Made by a program: the position numbers and the translations under genes. DNA of 64,000 bases. Source: Acidobacteriota bacterium. Its GTDB lineage: Bacteria; Acidobacteriota; Thermoanaerobaculia; Multivoradales; Multivoraceae. The notes below the pieces were generated by a model. It was not told the DNA's origin, did no database searches, and was given only the letters and a program-made list of their open reading frames with translations. The stretch spans positions 1 through 64,000 of the forward strand of contig QQVD01000022.1 of NCBI GenBank assembly GCA_003388555.1. Reading direction: 5' to 3'. Each line of letters begins with the position of its first letter. Position 1 is the stretch's first letter. Shown here piece after piece: positions 11,243-21,645 of this stretch.

Positions 11243-11276
11243 GTCGCGGGACGCCTGGCGAGCCCGTCCGCCCCAC

Positions 11277-13145
11277 TCAGCCGCCGCCGCTCGCCTCGCG
11301 GTCGCCCACCCGCACCACCAGGCGATCGCCCAGAGGCCGGATTCCGAGCACCTCGTAGCGCGGGTCCGCGAGGTCGAACACCGCGTGCACCTGGGCGCTG
11401 CCCTCGATCCGGTGCAGCCCGAAGCGGATCCTGCTCACGTGGGTCGTGTCGACGTCGCGTTCGGTCGGCACCGGCGGCCGGACGATGCCGACGATCTTGA
11501 TCACGTGGCGCGGCCTGCCCGAGGGCAGGCGGAGGTCGCTGAGCGCCTCGGCGACGACCTCACCGTCGAAGACCAGGGTCACGGCGGTCTGCCCACCGAC
11601 CTCCTCCACCTCGATCGTCTGCAGCACCCGAGCCGGCTGGCGCCCCTCGGCCACGATCGCCTCGAGAGCCGCGTCGCCGCCTTCCTCGATCGAGCCGGCC
11701 TGGCGATCCGCGAGCCAGGGCAGGAGGCTCGAGAGCCGGCCCTCGCCCGGCACGGCCACCCACCAGACGCCGGCCGCCAGCACCGCCACCACGGTCAGAG
11801 TCACCGCGAGACGCCGGGAGACGCGCCAGCGTCGACTCGGCTTCGCTTCGCCGAGCAGCTCGGGGTCGATGCGCAACAGCTCGCTCTGCGGCGTCGCGGC
11901 TTCCAGTCGGAGATTGGGTGGCGGGGTCGGCGAGCTCGCGGGGACCGGAGCCTCCGGGGCCTGCAGGCGCTGCGACTCGAGCCGCAGATCGAGGCCGGTG
12001 TCCCAGCTCGCCACATCGTCTTGCTCGACGCCGCCAGCGGCGCCCTCCGACGACACCGGCTGACCGGCCGCTGCGGACGACGCCGAGTGCGACTGGGGCT
12101 CCGACGGTCCGGTGGAGGCGGCGCCGCCCGTCCCGGGCTCCCGGCGCGGCACCTCGCCGAACTGCAGCTCGGCGCGCCTGGCCGCGCGACGCCACAAGTC
12201 GCTGCTGGATTCCGAGGCGCGCCGCTCCACCGCGCTGGAGGCCGACTCCCGCTCAGCCTCTTCGTCGGCCTCCGCGGCGGTCGCGGTCCCGGCGCCCGGC
12301 CGCTCGGCCTGGCGCCCCGGCACCGACGTCGCAGCCGTCGCAGCCGTCGCCGACGGCCTGCCCTCCTTCTCCTCGGCGAGGTCGTCGGCCGCCTCCTCGG
12401 CAGGCGCTGCCGCGCGCTCCCCGTCGTCTGCCTCGGGAGGCCCCGCGCCGGGCTCCTCGGGCGACGGCTGCGCCGTGGCCTGCTGCTCGCGCCGCTGCAG
12501 CTCCTCGAGCGACACGCCGCTAAGGGTGTCGAGCACCGAGCGCGGCACCGGGGCGCGGAACTCGTGGGTCGCCTTGAGCTCGACTGGTATCTCACCGACG
12601 TCGAGGCCGGGAGCGAAGCCGCGACCGACGGAGAGGTCCTTCACCGGGCTCTTGCCGCGCGACGAGAGCGAGCCGACGGCCGCCTCGCGCTGCTTGTCCT
12701 GGTCCTCGACCATCGAATGCAGCCGCTCCTCGCTGGGCTGCTTCTGATGCGACGAGCGCGGCCGCTCGCGATCGACGTCGAAGGCCTCTCCCCCGGCCAG
12801 TCCGTGGTTCTCCGCCACCTTCTCGACGAACTGTCGAGAGCCTTCGTCGAGATCCAGGAAGTGCATGCCGATGCCGGCGGGCCGGTGCAGGGCATCGCGC
12901 TCTCCGCGCACCCACGCCACCAGGCAACGTCCGGCGAAGAGGCGGAACCCGTCCTCCATCTGGCATTCGACGTCGACCTCGAGGCCTTTCGCCAGCACCA
13001 GATCGGTGGGCACGAAGAGGCCGTCGGGTGAGATCCAGGCGCTGTAACGCTCGACGAACTCGGCGAAGTCGGCGGCGACGATCTCGAGACGCGGCAGCTC
13101 CCCGCCGGCGGCGTCGGCTTCGCGGAGCTGCACGGAGATCGTCAT
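11277..13145 (-). CDS. PilZ-domain membrane protein with C-terminal AMIN-like domain
   Basis: 622 aa from ATG 13145. Residues about 20-115 form a PilZ-like domain of the type common in myxobacteria (ERYSAWISPDGLFVPT, then GMHFLDLDEGSRQFV). A long disordered Ala/Glu/Ser-rich linker (about 120-440) leads to a single membrane helix at 445-464 (LAVTLTVVAVLAAGVWWVAV). An extracytoplasmic beta-rich domain follows (505-622; VTLVFDGEVVAEAL, RIRFGLHRIEGSAQVHAVFDL), which resembles AMIN domains of cell-wall and secretin-associated proteins. The predicted topology is a cytosolic sensor joined through a flexible tether to a periplasmic binding module. The canonical RxxxR c-di-GMP motif is not clear, so second-messenger binding is uncertain. 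No strong ribosome site is visible. Confidence 0.7.
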   Translation of the reverse strand: MTISVQLREADAAGGELPRLEIVAADFAEFVERYSAWISPDGLFVPTDLVLAKGLEVDVECQMEDGFRLFAGRCLVAWVRGERDALHRPAGIGMHFLDLDEGSRQFVEKVAENHGLAGGEAFDVDRERPRSSHQKQPSEERLHSMVEDQDKQREAAVGSLSSRGKSPVKDLSVGRGFAPGLDVGEIPVELKATHEFRAPVPRSVLDTLSGVSLEELQRREQQATAQPSPEEPGAGPPEADDGERAAAPAEEAADDLAEEKEGRPSATAATAATSVPGRQAERPGAGTATAAEADEEAERESASSAVERRASESSSDLWRRAARRAELQFGEVPRREPGTGGAASTGPSEPQSHSASSAAAGQPVSSEGAAGGVEQDDVASWDTGLDLRLESQRLQAPEAPVPASSPTPPPNLRLEAATPQSELLRIDPELLGEAKPSRRWRVSRRLAVTLTVVAVLAAGVWWVAVPGEGRLSSLLPWLADRQAGSIEEGGDAALEAIVAEGRQPARVLQTIEVEEVGGQTAVTLVFDGEVVAEALSDLRLPSGRPRHVIKIVGIVRPPVPTERDVDTTHVSRIRFGLHRIEGSAQVHAVFDLADPRYEVLGIRPLGDRLVVRVGDREASGGG

Positions 13146-13485
13146 GTTCCGGCTCTGGGAGTGTGGGCGCCGGCGGCGACGGACGCGGTGCACCGCCAGG
13201 CGGTCCTGAGGCTCGGTGTCGTCCTGGGATCCGGGCGCATCGCTCACCCTACCAGCAGCAGCGGCCAGCCCGCCTCGACGCCCCGCGGTGGCTCCCGGGC
13301 GACTGTCCGCCCAGGCTAAGGGTGATCCACGCCGCCGGCGGTGCACTACTATCCCGACGCGACTGTCCCGACGCGCGCATCCCGAATCGTCGGCCGTCCG
13401 GCCATCTTCCCGTCGCGGGCACGGGAGTCGGGCCGACCCGCGATCCACGTGGACGGATTCCGCAACCTCTCCGGAGATCGACGAC
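13146..13485. other. Divergent intergenic region between the PilZ gene and pheA
   Basis: About 340 nt separating divergent genes. A TACTAT hexamer at 13347-13352 is a possible -10 for the pheA operon, which would leave a leader of roughly 125 nt. I see no Phe-rich leader peptide and no clear attenuator hairpin with a T-run. No gene is supported here. Confidence 0.4.
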
Positions 13486-14697
13486 TTGACCAGGAGCCGC
13501 AACCCGCCGGGCGCCGACGGCGACGCCGAAGAAGCCGAGGCCGCCGAAGACGCCGCCGCGGCCGTCGGGCGATCCACCGACCTCGTCGCGCTGCGCGACC
13601 GCATCGAAGCGATCGACGCTCGGCTCATCGAGCTGATGCGCCAGCGCAAGGAGGTCTCGGAGGCCGTCGCCTCCGCGAAGATCCAGCAGGCGGTGCCCTT
13701 CCGCGACGCGCTGCGCGAGGAGCAGGTGCTCACCGGCGTGCGTCAACGCGCCCTCGATCTCGGCCTCGACCCGCGCCAGATGGAGCACCTCTACCGGCTG
13801 GTCATGGAGATCTCGATCAGCCACCAGCAGGCGTACCTCGAGCAGCTCGGCGACGTGCCGCTGCGGGTCGCCTATCAGGGCGTCGAGGGCTCGTACAGCC
13901 ACCTGACCTGCCAGCGACGCTACGCCGGACGTGCCGGTGGCGTGCTGCTCACCGGCTTCGAGACCTTCCGCCGCGCCGCCGACAGCGTGCGCGAGGGCAT
14001 CAACGACGTCGCTCTGCTGCCGATCGAGAACAGCACCGCCGGCAGCATCAACGAGACCTACGACCTGCTCTCCGAGGGCGGTCTGGTGATCAACGCCGAG
14101 GAGATCCTGCGCGTGTCGCACTGCCTGCTCGGCCTGCCCGGGGCGAAGCTCGATGCGGTGCGCCGCGTCTTCTCGCACCCCCAGGGGCTGCGTCAGTGCG
14201 AGCGCTACCTGCAGCGACTGGGTGTCGCCGTCGAGGAGGTCTTCGACACCGCCGGGGCGGCTCAGCAGGTGCGTGATCGCGGCGATGCGACGATCGCCGC
14301 GATCGCCAGCGAGAACGCCGCCAGCGTGTGGGGGCTCGAGATACTCGCCCGCGACGTCCAGGACCACTCAGCGAACTTCACCCGTTTCGTCGAGGTCGCC
14401 GTCGAGGCGGCGCCCTGTCCTCCCGACCGGCCGTGCAAGACCTCGCTGCGCCTGGTCACCGGCAACGAGCCGGGAGACCTCGGAGAGGTTCTGCGCCACT
14501 TCTCCAGCCGCCGCATCAACCTCAACAAGCTCGAGTCGAGGCCGGTGCCGCAGCGCCCCTTCGAGTACTGCTTCTACCTCGACATAGAGGGCCACGCGCA
14601 GTCGCGACCGGTGGTCGAAGCACTGCGGGCGATCGAGAAGCACACCGAAGAGCTGGCGATCCTGGGCACCTACCCGCGGGCCCGCGGTCAGCAGTGA
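13486..14697 (+). CDS. pheA: Bifunctional chorismate mutase/prephenate dehydratase (P-protein)
   Basis: 403 aa. Domains in order: AroQ-type chorismate mutase (about 30-112; LRDRIEAIDARLIELMRQR), prephenate dehydratase (about 125-305; VAYQGVEGSYSH and LLPIENSTAGSINETYDLL), and a regulatory ACT domain (about 318-395). The dehydratase Thr-Arg-Phe triad is Thr299-Arg300-Phe301 in ANFTRFVEV. The ACT domain has GNEPGDLGEVL and the ESRP motif (350-353) used for phenylalanine feedback binding. It converts chorismate to phenylpyruvate. I chose TTG 13486 because CCGGAG lies about 9 nt upstream and the first ~28 residues are an Ala/Glu-rich tail; the start is moderately certain. It overlaps lhgO by 4 nt (GTGA). 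Confidence 0.93.
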   Translation: MTRSRNPPGADGDAEEAEAAEDAAAAVGRSTDLVALRDRIEAIDARLIELMRQRKEVSEAVASAKIQQAVPFRDALREEQVLTGVRQRALDLGLDPRQMEHLYRLVMEISISHQQAYLEQLGDVPLRVAYQGVEGSYSHLTCQRRYAGRAGGVLLTGFETFRRAADSVREGINDVALLPIENSTAGSINETYDLLSEGGLVINAEEILRVSHCLLGLPGAKLDAVRRVFSHPQGLRQCERYLQRLGVAVEEVFDTAGAAQQVRDRGDATIAAIASENAASVWGLEILARDVQDHSANFTRFVEVAVEAAPCPPDRPCKTSLRLVTGNEPGDLGEVLRHFSSRRINLNKLESRPVPQRPFEYCFYLDIEGHAQSRPVVEALRAIEKHTEELAILGTYPRARGQQ

Positions 14698-15959
14698 GCG
14701 ACCCGGCGGGCCCCACAGCGCTCCCCGACAGTCGCTACGACATCGCGATCGTCGGAGCCGGCATCGTCGGCCTGGCGACGGCGTTGCGCCTGCAGGCCGA
14801 CGGCGGTCTGCGGGTGGTCGTGGTCGAGGCCGAGCCCGGCCCGGCGCGCCACCAGACCGGCCACAACAGCGGCGTCATCCACTCCGGCCTCTACTACGCG
14901 CCTGGCTCGGCCAAGGCCGTCGGATGCGTCGAGGGACGGCGCCGTCTGCTCGACTTCTGCGACCGCAACGAGATCCGCTACGAGCTCTGCGGCAAGCTGG
15001 TCATCGCCACCTCCGACGACGAGCTGCCGCGACTCGACGAGCTCGAGCGACGCGGCCGCGCCAACGGCCTGCGGGGGCTGCAGCGCCTACCCGGGGAGCG
15101 CATCGCCGAGTTCGAGCCGCACGCGGTCGGCCTGGCGGCCCTGCACGTGCCCGAGACCGGGATCGTCGACTACACCCAGGTCGCACACGCCTACGCCAGG
15201 CGCTTCCAGGAGCTGGGTGGCGAGCTGCGCCTCGGCACCAGGGTCGTCGGAGTGCGGCGTCGTTCGGGCTCGACCGTCGTCGAGACCGACGCCGGCACCG
15301 TCGAGGCGCGGTCGCTGATCAACTGCGCCGGTCTCCAGAGCGACCGCGTCGCTCGCCTCGCCGGCGCCAGGCCACGGCTGCGCATCGTGCCGTTCCGAGG
15401 CGACTACTTCGACCTCGCCGCGAACCGGCGCCCCCTGCTGCGCGGCCTGATCTACCCGGTGCCCGATCCCCGCTTCCCCTTTCTCGGCGTGCACCTGACG
15501 CGGCGCATCGACGGCTCGGTGGAGGCCGGACCGAACGCGGTGCTGGCGTTGCACCGGCACGGCTACGCCGGGGAGCTCGGTCTGCGCGACGCGGCGTCGG
15601 CGCTGCTCTACCCGGGGACCTGGGTGCTCGGCCTCAAGTACTGGCGCATCGCCGCCAGCGAGTTCCTCCGCGCCGGCTCGCCCGAGCGCTTCGCCCGCGC
15701 CCTCGCGCGCTTCGTGCCGGAGATCACCGCCGCGGATCTCGAGCCGGGCGGCTGCGGCATCAGGGCCCAGGCCCTGAGCCACGGAGGAAGGCTGCTCGAC
15801 GACTTCGCCATCGAGCGCTCGCCCGGAGCCCTGCACGTCCTCAACGCACCCTCGCCCGCCGCCACCGCGTCGCTGGCGATCGCCGAGCGGATCGTCGAGC
15901 GGGCGCATGACGAGCTCGGGCTTCTGACGCCCGGCGTTCAGCCGAGAAGGGCCGGATGA
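14694..15959 (+). CDS. lhgO: L-2-hydroxyglutarate oxidase/dehydrogenase
   Basis: 421 aa FAD-dependent oxidoreductase of the DAO family. The N-terminal FAD-binding fold is at 17-31 (IAIVGAGIVGLATAL), followed by the LhgO-typical HQTGHNSGVIHSGLYY (about 58-73) and ETGIVDYTQVAHAYARRF. The C-terminal GGCGIRAQALSHGG is also typical. It oxidises L-2-hydroxyglutarate to 2-oxoglutarate, a metabolite-repair or lysine-catabolism reaction, passing electrons to quinone or oxygen. The start is GTG 14694 in a GTGA overlap with pheA. The following hydrolase overlaps by 4 nt (ATGA), so pheA-lhgO-hydrolase form a coupled operon. Confidence 0.92.
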   Translation: MSDPAGPTALPDSRYDIAIVGAGIVGLATALRLQADGGLRVVVVEAEPGPARHQTGHNSGVIHSGLYYAPGSAKAVGCVEGRRRLLDFCDRNEIRYELCGKLVIATSDDELPRLDELERRGRANGLRGLQRLPGERIAEFEPHAVGLAALHVPETGIVDYTQVAHAYARRFQELGGELRLGTRVVGVRRRSGSTVVETDAGTVEARSLINCAGLQSDRVARLAGARPRLRIVPFRGDYFDLAANRRPLLRGLIYPVPDPRFPFLGVHLTRRIDGSVEAGPNAVLALHRHGYAGELGLRDAASALLYPGTWVLGLKYWRIAASEFLRAGSPERFARALARFVPEITAADLEPGGCGIRAQALSHGGRLLDDFAIERSPGALHVLNAPSPAATASLAIAERIVERAHDELGLLTPGVQPRRAG

Positions 15960-16732
15960 CGCGCTCCGAGAGCAGCGGCGCGCACGACGCCGTGCGCCAA
16001 GAGCGTCTCGAGCTCGCCGCACCGCCGGACGCGGAGGGCGCGGAGGGCACGGAGGGCGCGGCGCCGATCGACGCGATCCACACCGTCGGCGAGCGCCGCG
16101 AGGCGCTGCTGGTCCTCGGCCACGGCGCCGGCGCCGGTATGGAGCATCCGCATCTCGAGCGACTGGCCTGCCGGCTCGCCGAACGCGGCGTCGCCACCCT
16201 GCGCTACCAGTTCCCCTACATGCAGCGTGGCGATCGGCGGCCCGACCGGCCGCCGGCGCTGGAGGCGACGGTGCGGGCCGCGGTGCATGGCGCCAGCGAG
16301 CTGGCCGCCGACACGCCGCTGTTCGCCGGCGGCCGCTCGATGGGGGCGCGGATGACCCTGCGCGCGGCGGCGCAGGAGCCGCTCCCCGGCGTCGCCGGCC
16401 TGGTGCTCTTCGCCTTCCCGCTGCACCGGGCGCTACGGGTCCGCGACGACGATCCGCAGCGTCTCGAGCGTGCCGTGCACCTGTCACGGGCCGACCTGCC
16501 GATGCTGCTGCTGCAGGGCACCCGCGACGCGCTGGCCCGCCCTCACCTGCTCGAGGCGGCGCTCGGTGACACCGATCCGCAACGCTGCCGGGTGCACTGG
16601 ATCGAAGGCGCCGACCACTCCTTCCGCACCCTCAAGAGCCTCGGCCGCAGTCTCGAGGAAGTCGAGACCGAGCTCGCCGACCGGGTCGCCTCGTGGGCTC
16701 GCTCAGTGCCGGAGGAAGCGCCGCCGTACTAA
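15956..16732 (+). CDS. Alpha/beta hydrolase, KANL3/TEX30-like
   Basis: 258 aa. After a low-complexity N-terminus, the hydrolase core starts near residue 48 with LLVLGHGAGAGMEHP. The nucleophile elbow is GGRSMGARM with Ser128; the likely acid is Asp191 (LLQGTRDALA) and the base His221 (EGADHSF). Loop spacing matches the KANL3/TEX30-like bacterial hydrolases, a group of small dienelactone-hydrolase relatives with no established substrate. It starts at ATG 15956 overlapping the lhgO stop by 4 nt. The prolyl oligopeptidase gene follows after 75 nt with its own ribosome site. Confidence 0.82.
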   Translation: MTRSESSGAHDAVRQERLELAAPPDAEGAEGTEGAAPIDAIHTVGERREALLVLGHGAGAGMEHPHLERLACRLAERGVATLRYQFPYMQRGDRRPDRPPALEATVRAAVHGASELAADTPLFAGGRSMGARMTLRAAAQEPLPGVAGLVLFAFPLHRALRVRDDDPQRLERAVHLSRADLPMLLLQGTRDALARPHLLEAALGDTDPQRCRVHWIEGADHSFRTLKSLGRSLEEVETELADRVASWARSVPEEAPPY

Positions 16733-16807
16733 GCTCCCGGCACCTGCGACCCGGCGCCGCGAGCCGCCGACGGCCGCTGCGCAACGACACCCGTCTGGAG
16801 TGCCCCA

Positions 16808-19024
<2,217 letters not shown>

Positions 19025-19033
19025 GGCGACGGG

Positions 19034-19657
19034 TCAGCGGCGTGAGACGTGGGGGTTGCCGTCGAGCCACCACCGCCACGGCTTCTCCGTCGCCTGTCGG
19101 ATGCCGATGCGGGGGCCGCGACGGCGGCGCCCACGCGGCGGGTTGCCGTCGTCGAGCAGCGCCACGGCGGCGCCCTCGTCGAGCAGGTCGACGCCGTCGT
19201 GCGAGCCGTCGAGGCCCAGGGCCTGGGTCGTCCTCGCCGGGCCGGATGCCAGGTCTCTTGAGGTGCGCGCCGCGGCTCGTCGGCTCCACATGATCTCCTC
19301 GCCGAGCACGGGCTCGACGGCACGAAGCAGAACCGCTGCTCCGACGCCCGGCGGCCCGACGACGACGTTGCAGCACCAGTGCATGCCGTAGGTGAAGTAG
19401 ACGTAGAGGTGGCCCGCCGGTCCGAACATCGTGCGGGTGCGTGGCGTCACGCCCCGGTGGCTGTGGCTCGCCGGATCGTCCTCGCGGTAGGCCTCGACCT
19501 CGACGATCCTGCCCGCAGTCAGCTCGCCGGCCGGCGACCGGCTGGCGAGGATCTTCCCGAGCAGCGCCGGCGCCACCCGCAGCACCGACCCCTCGAGAGC
19601 CTCGCGCCGCAGCCGGCGCCAGCCGGTGGGCAGCTCCGGGCGCGGCGCGACGCTCAG
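19034..19657 (-). CDS. mpg: DNA-3-methyladenine glycosylase (AAG/MPG family)
   Basis: 207 aa from a proposed CTG start. The diagnostic stretch is complete: LLGKILA, then GRIVEVEAYREDDPASHSHRG with the catalytic Glu of the VEVEAY motif, then RTMFGPAGHLYVYFTYGMH and LASGPARTTQALG. It excises alkylated purines such as 3-methyladenine in base excision repair. The start is debatable. No ATG, GTG or TTG precedes the conserved N-terminal helix. CTG at 19657 overlaps the TGA of the upstream gene as CTGA, in the same 4-nt arrangement as many junctions here. The first GTG (19585) would remove conserved residues. CTG initiation is therefore inferred from geometry. Confidence 0.88.
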   Translation of the reverse strand: MSVAPRPELPTGWRRLRREALEGSVLRVAPALLGKILASRSPAGELTAGRIVEVEAYREDDPASHSHRGVTPRTRTMFGPAGHLYVYFTYGMHWCCNVVVGPPGVGAAVLLRAVEPVLGEEIMWSRRAAARTSRDLASGPARTTQALGLDGSHDGVDLLDEGAAVALLDDGNPPRGRRRRGPRIGIRQATEKPWRWWLDGNPHVSRR

Positions 19658-20556
19658 TCCTCGCCGCCGGCGCGGAAGGTGGAGAGCGGCAGGATGCTGC
19701 CCGGCTGGCGCCGCGACAGTGCCTCGATGTCGGCGCGGATCTGCGCCCGGTAGGCCTGGTAGGCCTCGGAGGAGGAGCCTCCTGGCACCACGGCATAGCC
19801 GCCGACCACCGCAGCCACGGGATGACCCGCTCCGCCTGCGCGAGGTTCCCGGTCGTTGCCGGCACCCTGCTGCTCGACCACCGAGCGCGCCAGCCGGATC
19901 GACTCCAGCGCCACCTCGTTGTCGCTCGGTCGATCGCCGCCGCGGTCGTCGAAGCCGTCGTCGGCGCCCCCGCGGCGGAGCGGCCCCGGCGCCGCGACGG
20001 CCCACGCCGCCGCCCGTTGCTCGGGGGTGATCCACTCGCCGTCGTGCGGCACCAGGCCGCGACTCCGCATCAGCTCGTCGTGCAGCACCCAGGCGCCGCG
20101 GTCGTCCCGCACGTAGCCGCTGGCCGCCAGCAGCGGTTCCAGTCCCTCGAGCTCGGGACGGGCACGCGCCAGCACCAGGGCGAGGGAGCGCGCCTCCCGC
20201 GCCAGTCCGTTGAGCTGCGCCCAGCGCACCAGGTCGAGCAGATCCTCGCCCGAGCTGCCGGGGTGCTCGAGCAACCGGTCGCGGTACTCGCGGAAGCGCT
20301 GCAGGGCCGAGCTGCGCTCGACGACCTCGAGCACCTGGTCGTTGGGCAGCCGCAGCCTGCCGCCCTCCGGCAGCTCGACGACGACGTGGGTCTCGGTGCG
20401 CACCGCGACGACGTCCTCGAAGCTGCTGCCGTTGCGCAGGTGGACGTCGTCGGCCTCGGCACCGGGCGCCGCGGCCATCGCGAACGCCATCGCGGCCACG
20501 GCCGCCCGGGTCGCACGACGCTGCGATCGCTTCGATCGTTCGCTCCAGCGCTGCAT
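19654..20556 (-). CDS. Secreted hypothetical protein with N-terminal SH3-like segment
   Basis: 300 aa, not recognised as a named family. ATG 20556 has GGAGGT about 5-6 nt upstream. Residues about 12-34 are a signal peptide (AAVAAMAFAMAAAPGAEA). The mature N-terminus (DDVHLRNGSSFEDVVAV, then GGRLRLPNDQVLEVVE) looks like a short beta-barrel module seen in exported Acidobacteria and planctomycete hypotheticals. A helical repeat-like region follows (about 80-150), then a Gly/Asp-rich tail. It is translationally linked to the glycosylase gene by a 4-nt overlap, but an exported protein and a DNA repair enzyme have no obvious shared role. Confidence 0.6.
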   Translation of the reverse strand: MQRWSERSKRSQRRATRAAVAAMAFAMAAAPGAEADDVHLRNGSSFEDVVAVRTETHVVVELPEGGRLRLPNDQVLEVVERSSALQRFREYRDRLLEHPGSSGEDLLDLVRWAQLNGLAREARSLALVLARARPELEGLEPLLAASGYVRDDRGAWVLHDELMRSRGLVPHDGEWITPEQRAAAWAVAAPGPLRRGGADDGFDDRGGDRPSDNEVALESIRLARSVVEQQGAGNDREPRAGGAGHPVAAVVGGYAVVPGGSSSEAYQAYRAQIRADIEALSRRQPGSILPLSTFRAGGED

Positions 20557-20682
20557 CTCCACCTCCGTGTCGGCGACCCTCTCAGCAGGAGGGACCATTC
20601 TGACAGAAGGGGGCCGCAGGCCACGCTGCTATCGTTCGGGGCGCTTTCGGCGGTGCACTCTCGGCGGTGCAGGAGGAGGGCG

Positions 20683-21645
20683 ATGGCCACGGTCGCATTC
20701 ATCGGGCTCGGCGTCATGGGCTATCCGATGGCCGGGCACCTGGTGCGCGCCGGGCATCGGGTAGCGGTGTACAACCGCACGCGCAGCCGCGCCGAGCGCT
20801 GGCTCGAGGAGCTCGGCGACGAGCACAGCGTTCTGGCGCCGACACCGAGAGAGGCGGCGCTGCAGGGCGACTACGTGATGCTGTGCGTCGGCGACGACAA
20901 CGACGTCCGCGCCGTCGCCCTGGGACCGGACGGAGCCACCGCGGGAATGGAGCCGGGGTCCGTGCTCGTCGACCACACCACCGCCTCCGCGACCGTCGCC
21001 AGACAGCTCGACGCGGTGTGCAGGGAGAACGGCGGCAGCTTCCTCGACGCTCCGGTCTCCGGCGGCCAGGCGGGAGCCGAGAAGGGCACCCTGACGGTGA
21101 TGTGTGGCGGCTCCGAGGAGAGCTTCGACAAGGCGAGCGACGTGATCTGGTCGTACGCCGCCAACGTCACCCGCATCGGGCCGGCCGGCTCCGGACAGCT
21201 CGCCAAGATGGTCAACCAGATCTGCATCGCGGGGCTGCTGCAGGGGCTCTCCGAGGCGCTGCACTTCGCCGAGCGGGCCGGACTCGATCCGCACCGGGTG
21301 GTCGAGGCGATCTCGCGCGGCGCGGCGCAGTCGTGGCAGATGGACCACCGCGCCGACACCATGCTCGCCGGCGAGTTCGATCACGGTTTCGCCGTGCAGT
21401 GGATGCGCAAGGACCTCGGCATCGCTCTGCGCGAGGCGCGCGCCCGCGGCGTGTCGCTGCCGGTGACCGCGCTCGTCGACCAGCTCTACGCCGAGGTCGA
21501 GGCGATCGGCGGCAGGCGGTGGGACACCTCCAGCCTGATCGCGCGACAGCGACACGCCCATCGTCGCGCCCCGACACCGTCCGGTGACGACGCCCGCGAC
21601 GACGACACCGAGGCCGAGACCGTGCACGAGGAGGAGCTGCAGTGA
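20683..21645 (+). CDS. NAD(P)-dependent beta-hydroxyacid dehydrogenase (HIBADH family)
   Basis: 320 aa. ATG 20683 follows AGGAGGAGGG at a good spacing. The N-terminal Rossmann motif is GLGVMGYPMAGHL (8-20) and Asn31-Arg32-Thr33 after beta-2 suggests NADP preference. The substrate motif DAPVSGGQAGAEKGTL (122-137) and the catalytic lysine Lys175 in GQLAKMVNQI are present. Family members reduce or oxidise 3-hydroxyisobutyrate, tartronate semialdehyde or succinic semialdehyde; the exact substrate is not clear. The C-terminus has an unusual acidic ~25-residue tail. It is the first gene of a three-gene unit joined by NTGA overlaps to a secreted cytochrome/monooxygenase-like protein and a BNR propeller. 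Confidence 0.88.
   Translation: MATVAFIGLGVMGYPMAGHLVRAGHRVAVYNRTRSRAERWLEELGDEHSVLAPTPREAALQGDYVMLCVGDDNDVRAVALGPDGATAGMEPGSVLVDHTTASATVARQLDAVCRENGGSFLDAPVSGGQAGAEKGTLTVMCGGSEESFDKASDVIWSYAANVTRIGPAGSGQLAKMVNQICIAGLLQGLSEALHFAERAGLDPHRVVEAISRGAAQSWQMDHRADTMLAGEFDHGFAVQWMRKDLGIALREARARGVSLPVTALVDQLYAEVEAIGGRRWDTSSLIARQRHAHRRAPTPSGDDARDDDTEAETVHEEELQ

Noticed and set aside
19034-19585. GTG 19585 as the start of the 3-methyladenine glycosylase
   Set aside because: It would remove the residues preceding the conserved LLGK helix. The CTGA overlap at 19657 fits the family length better, though this is not proven.
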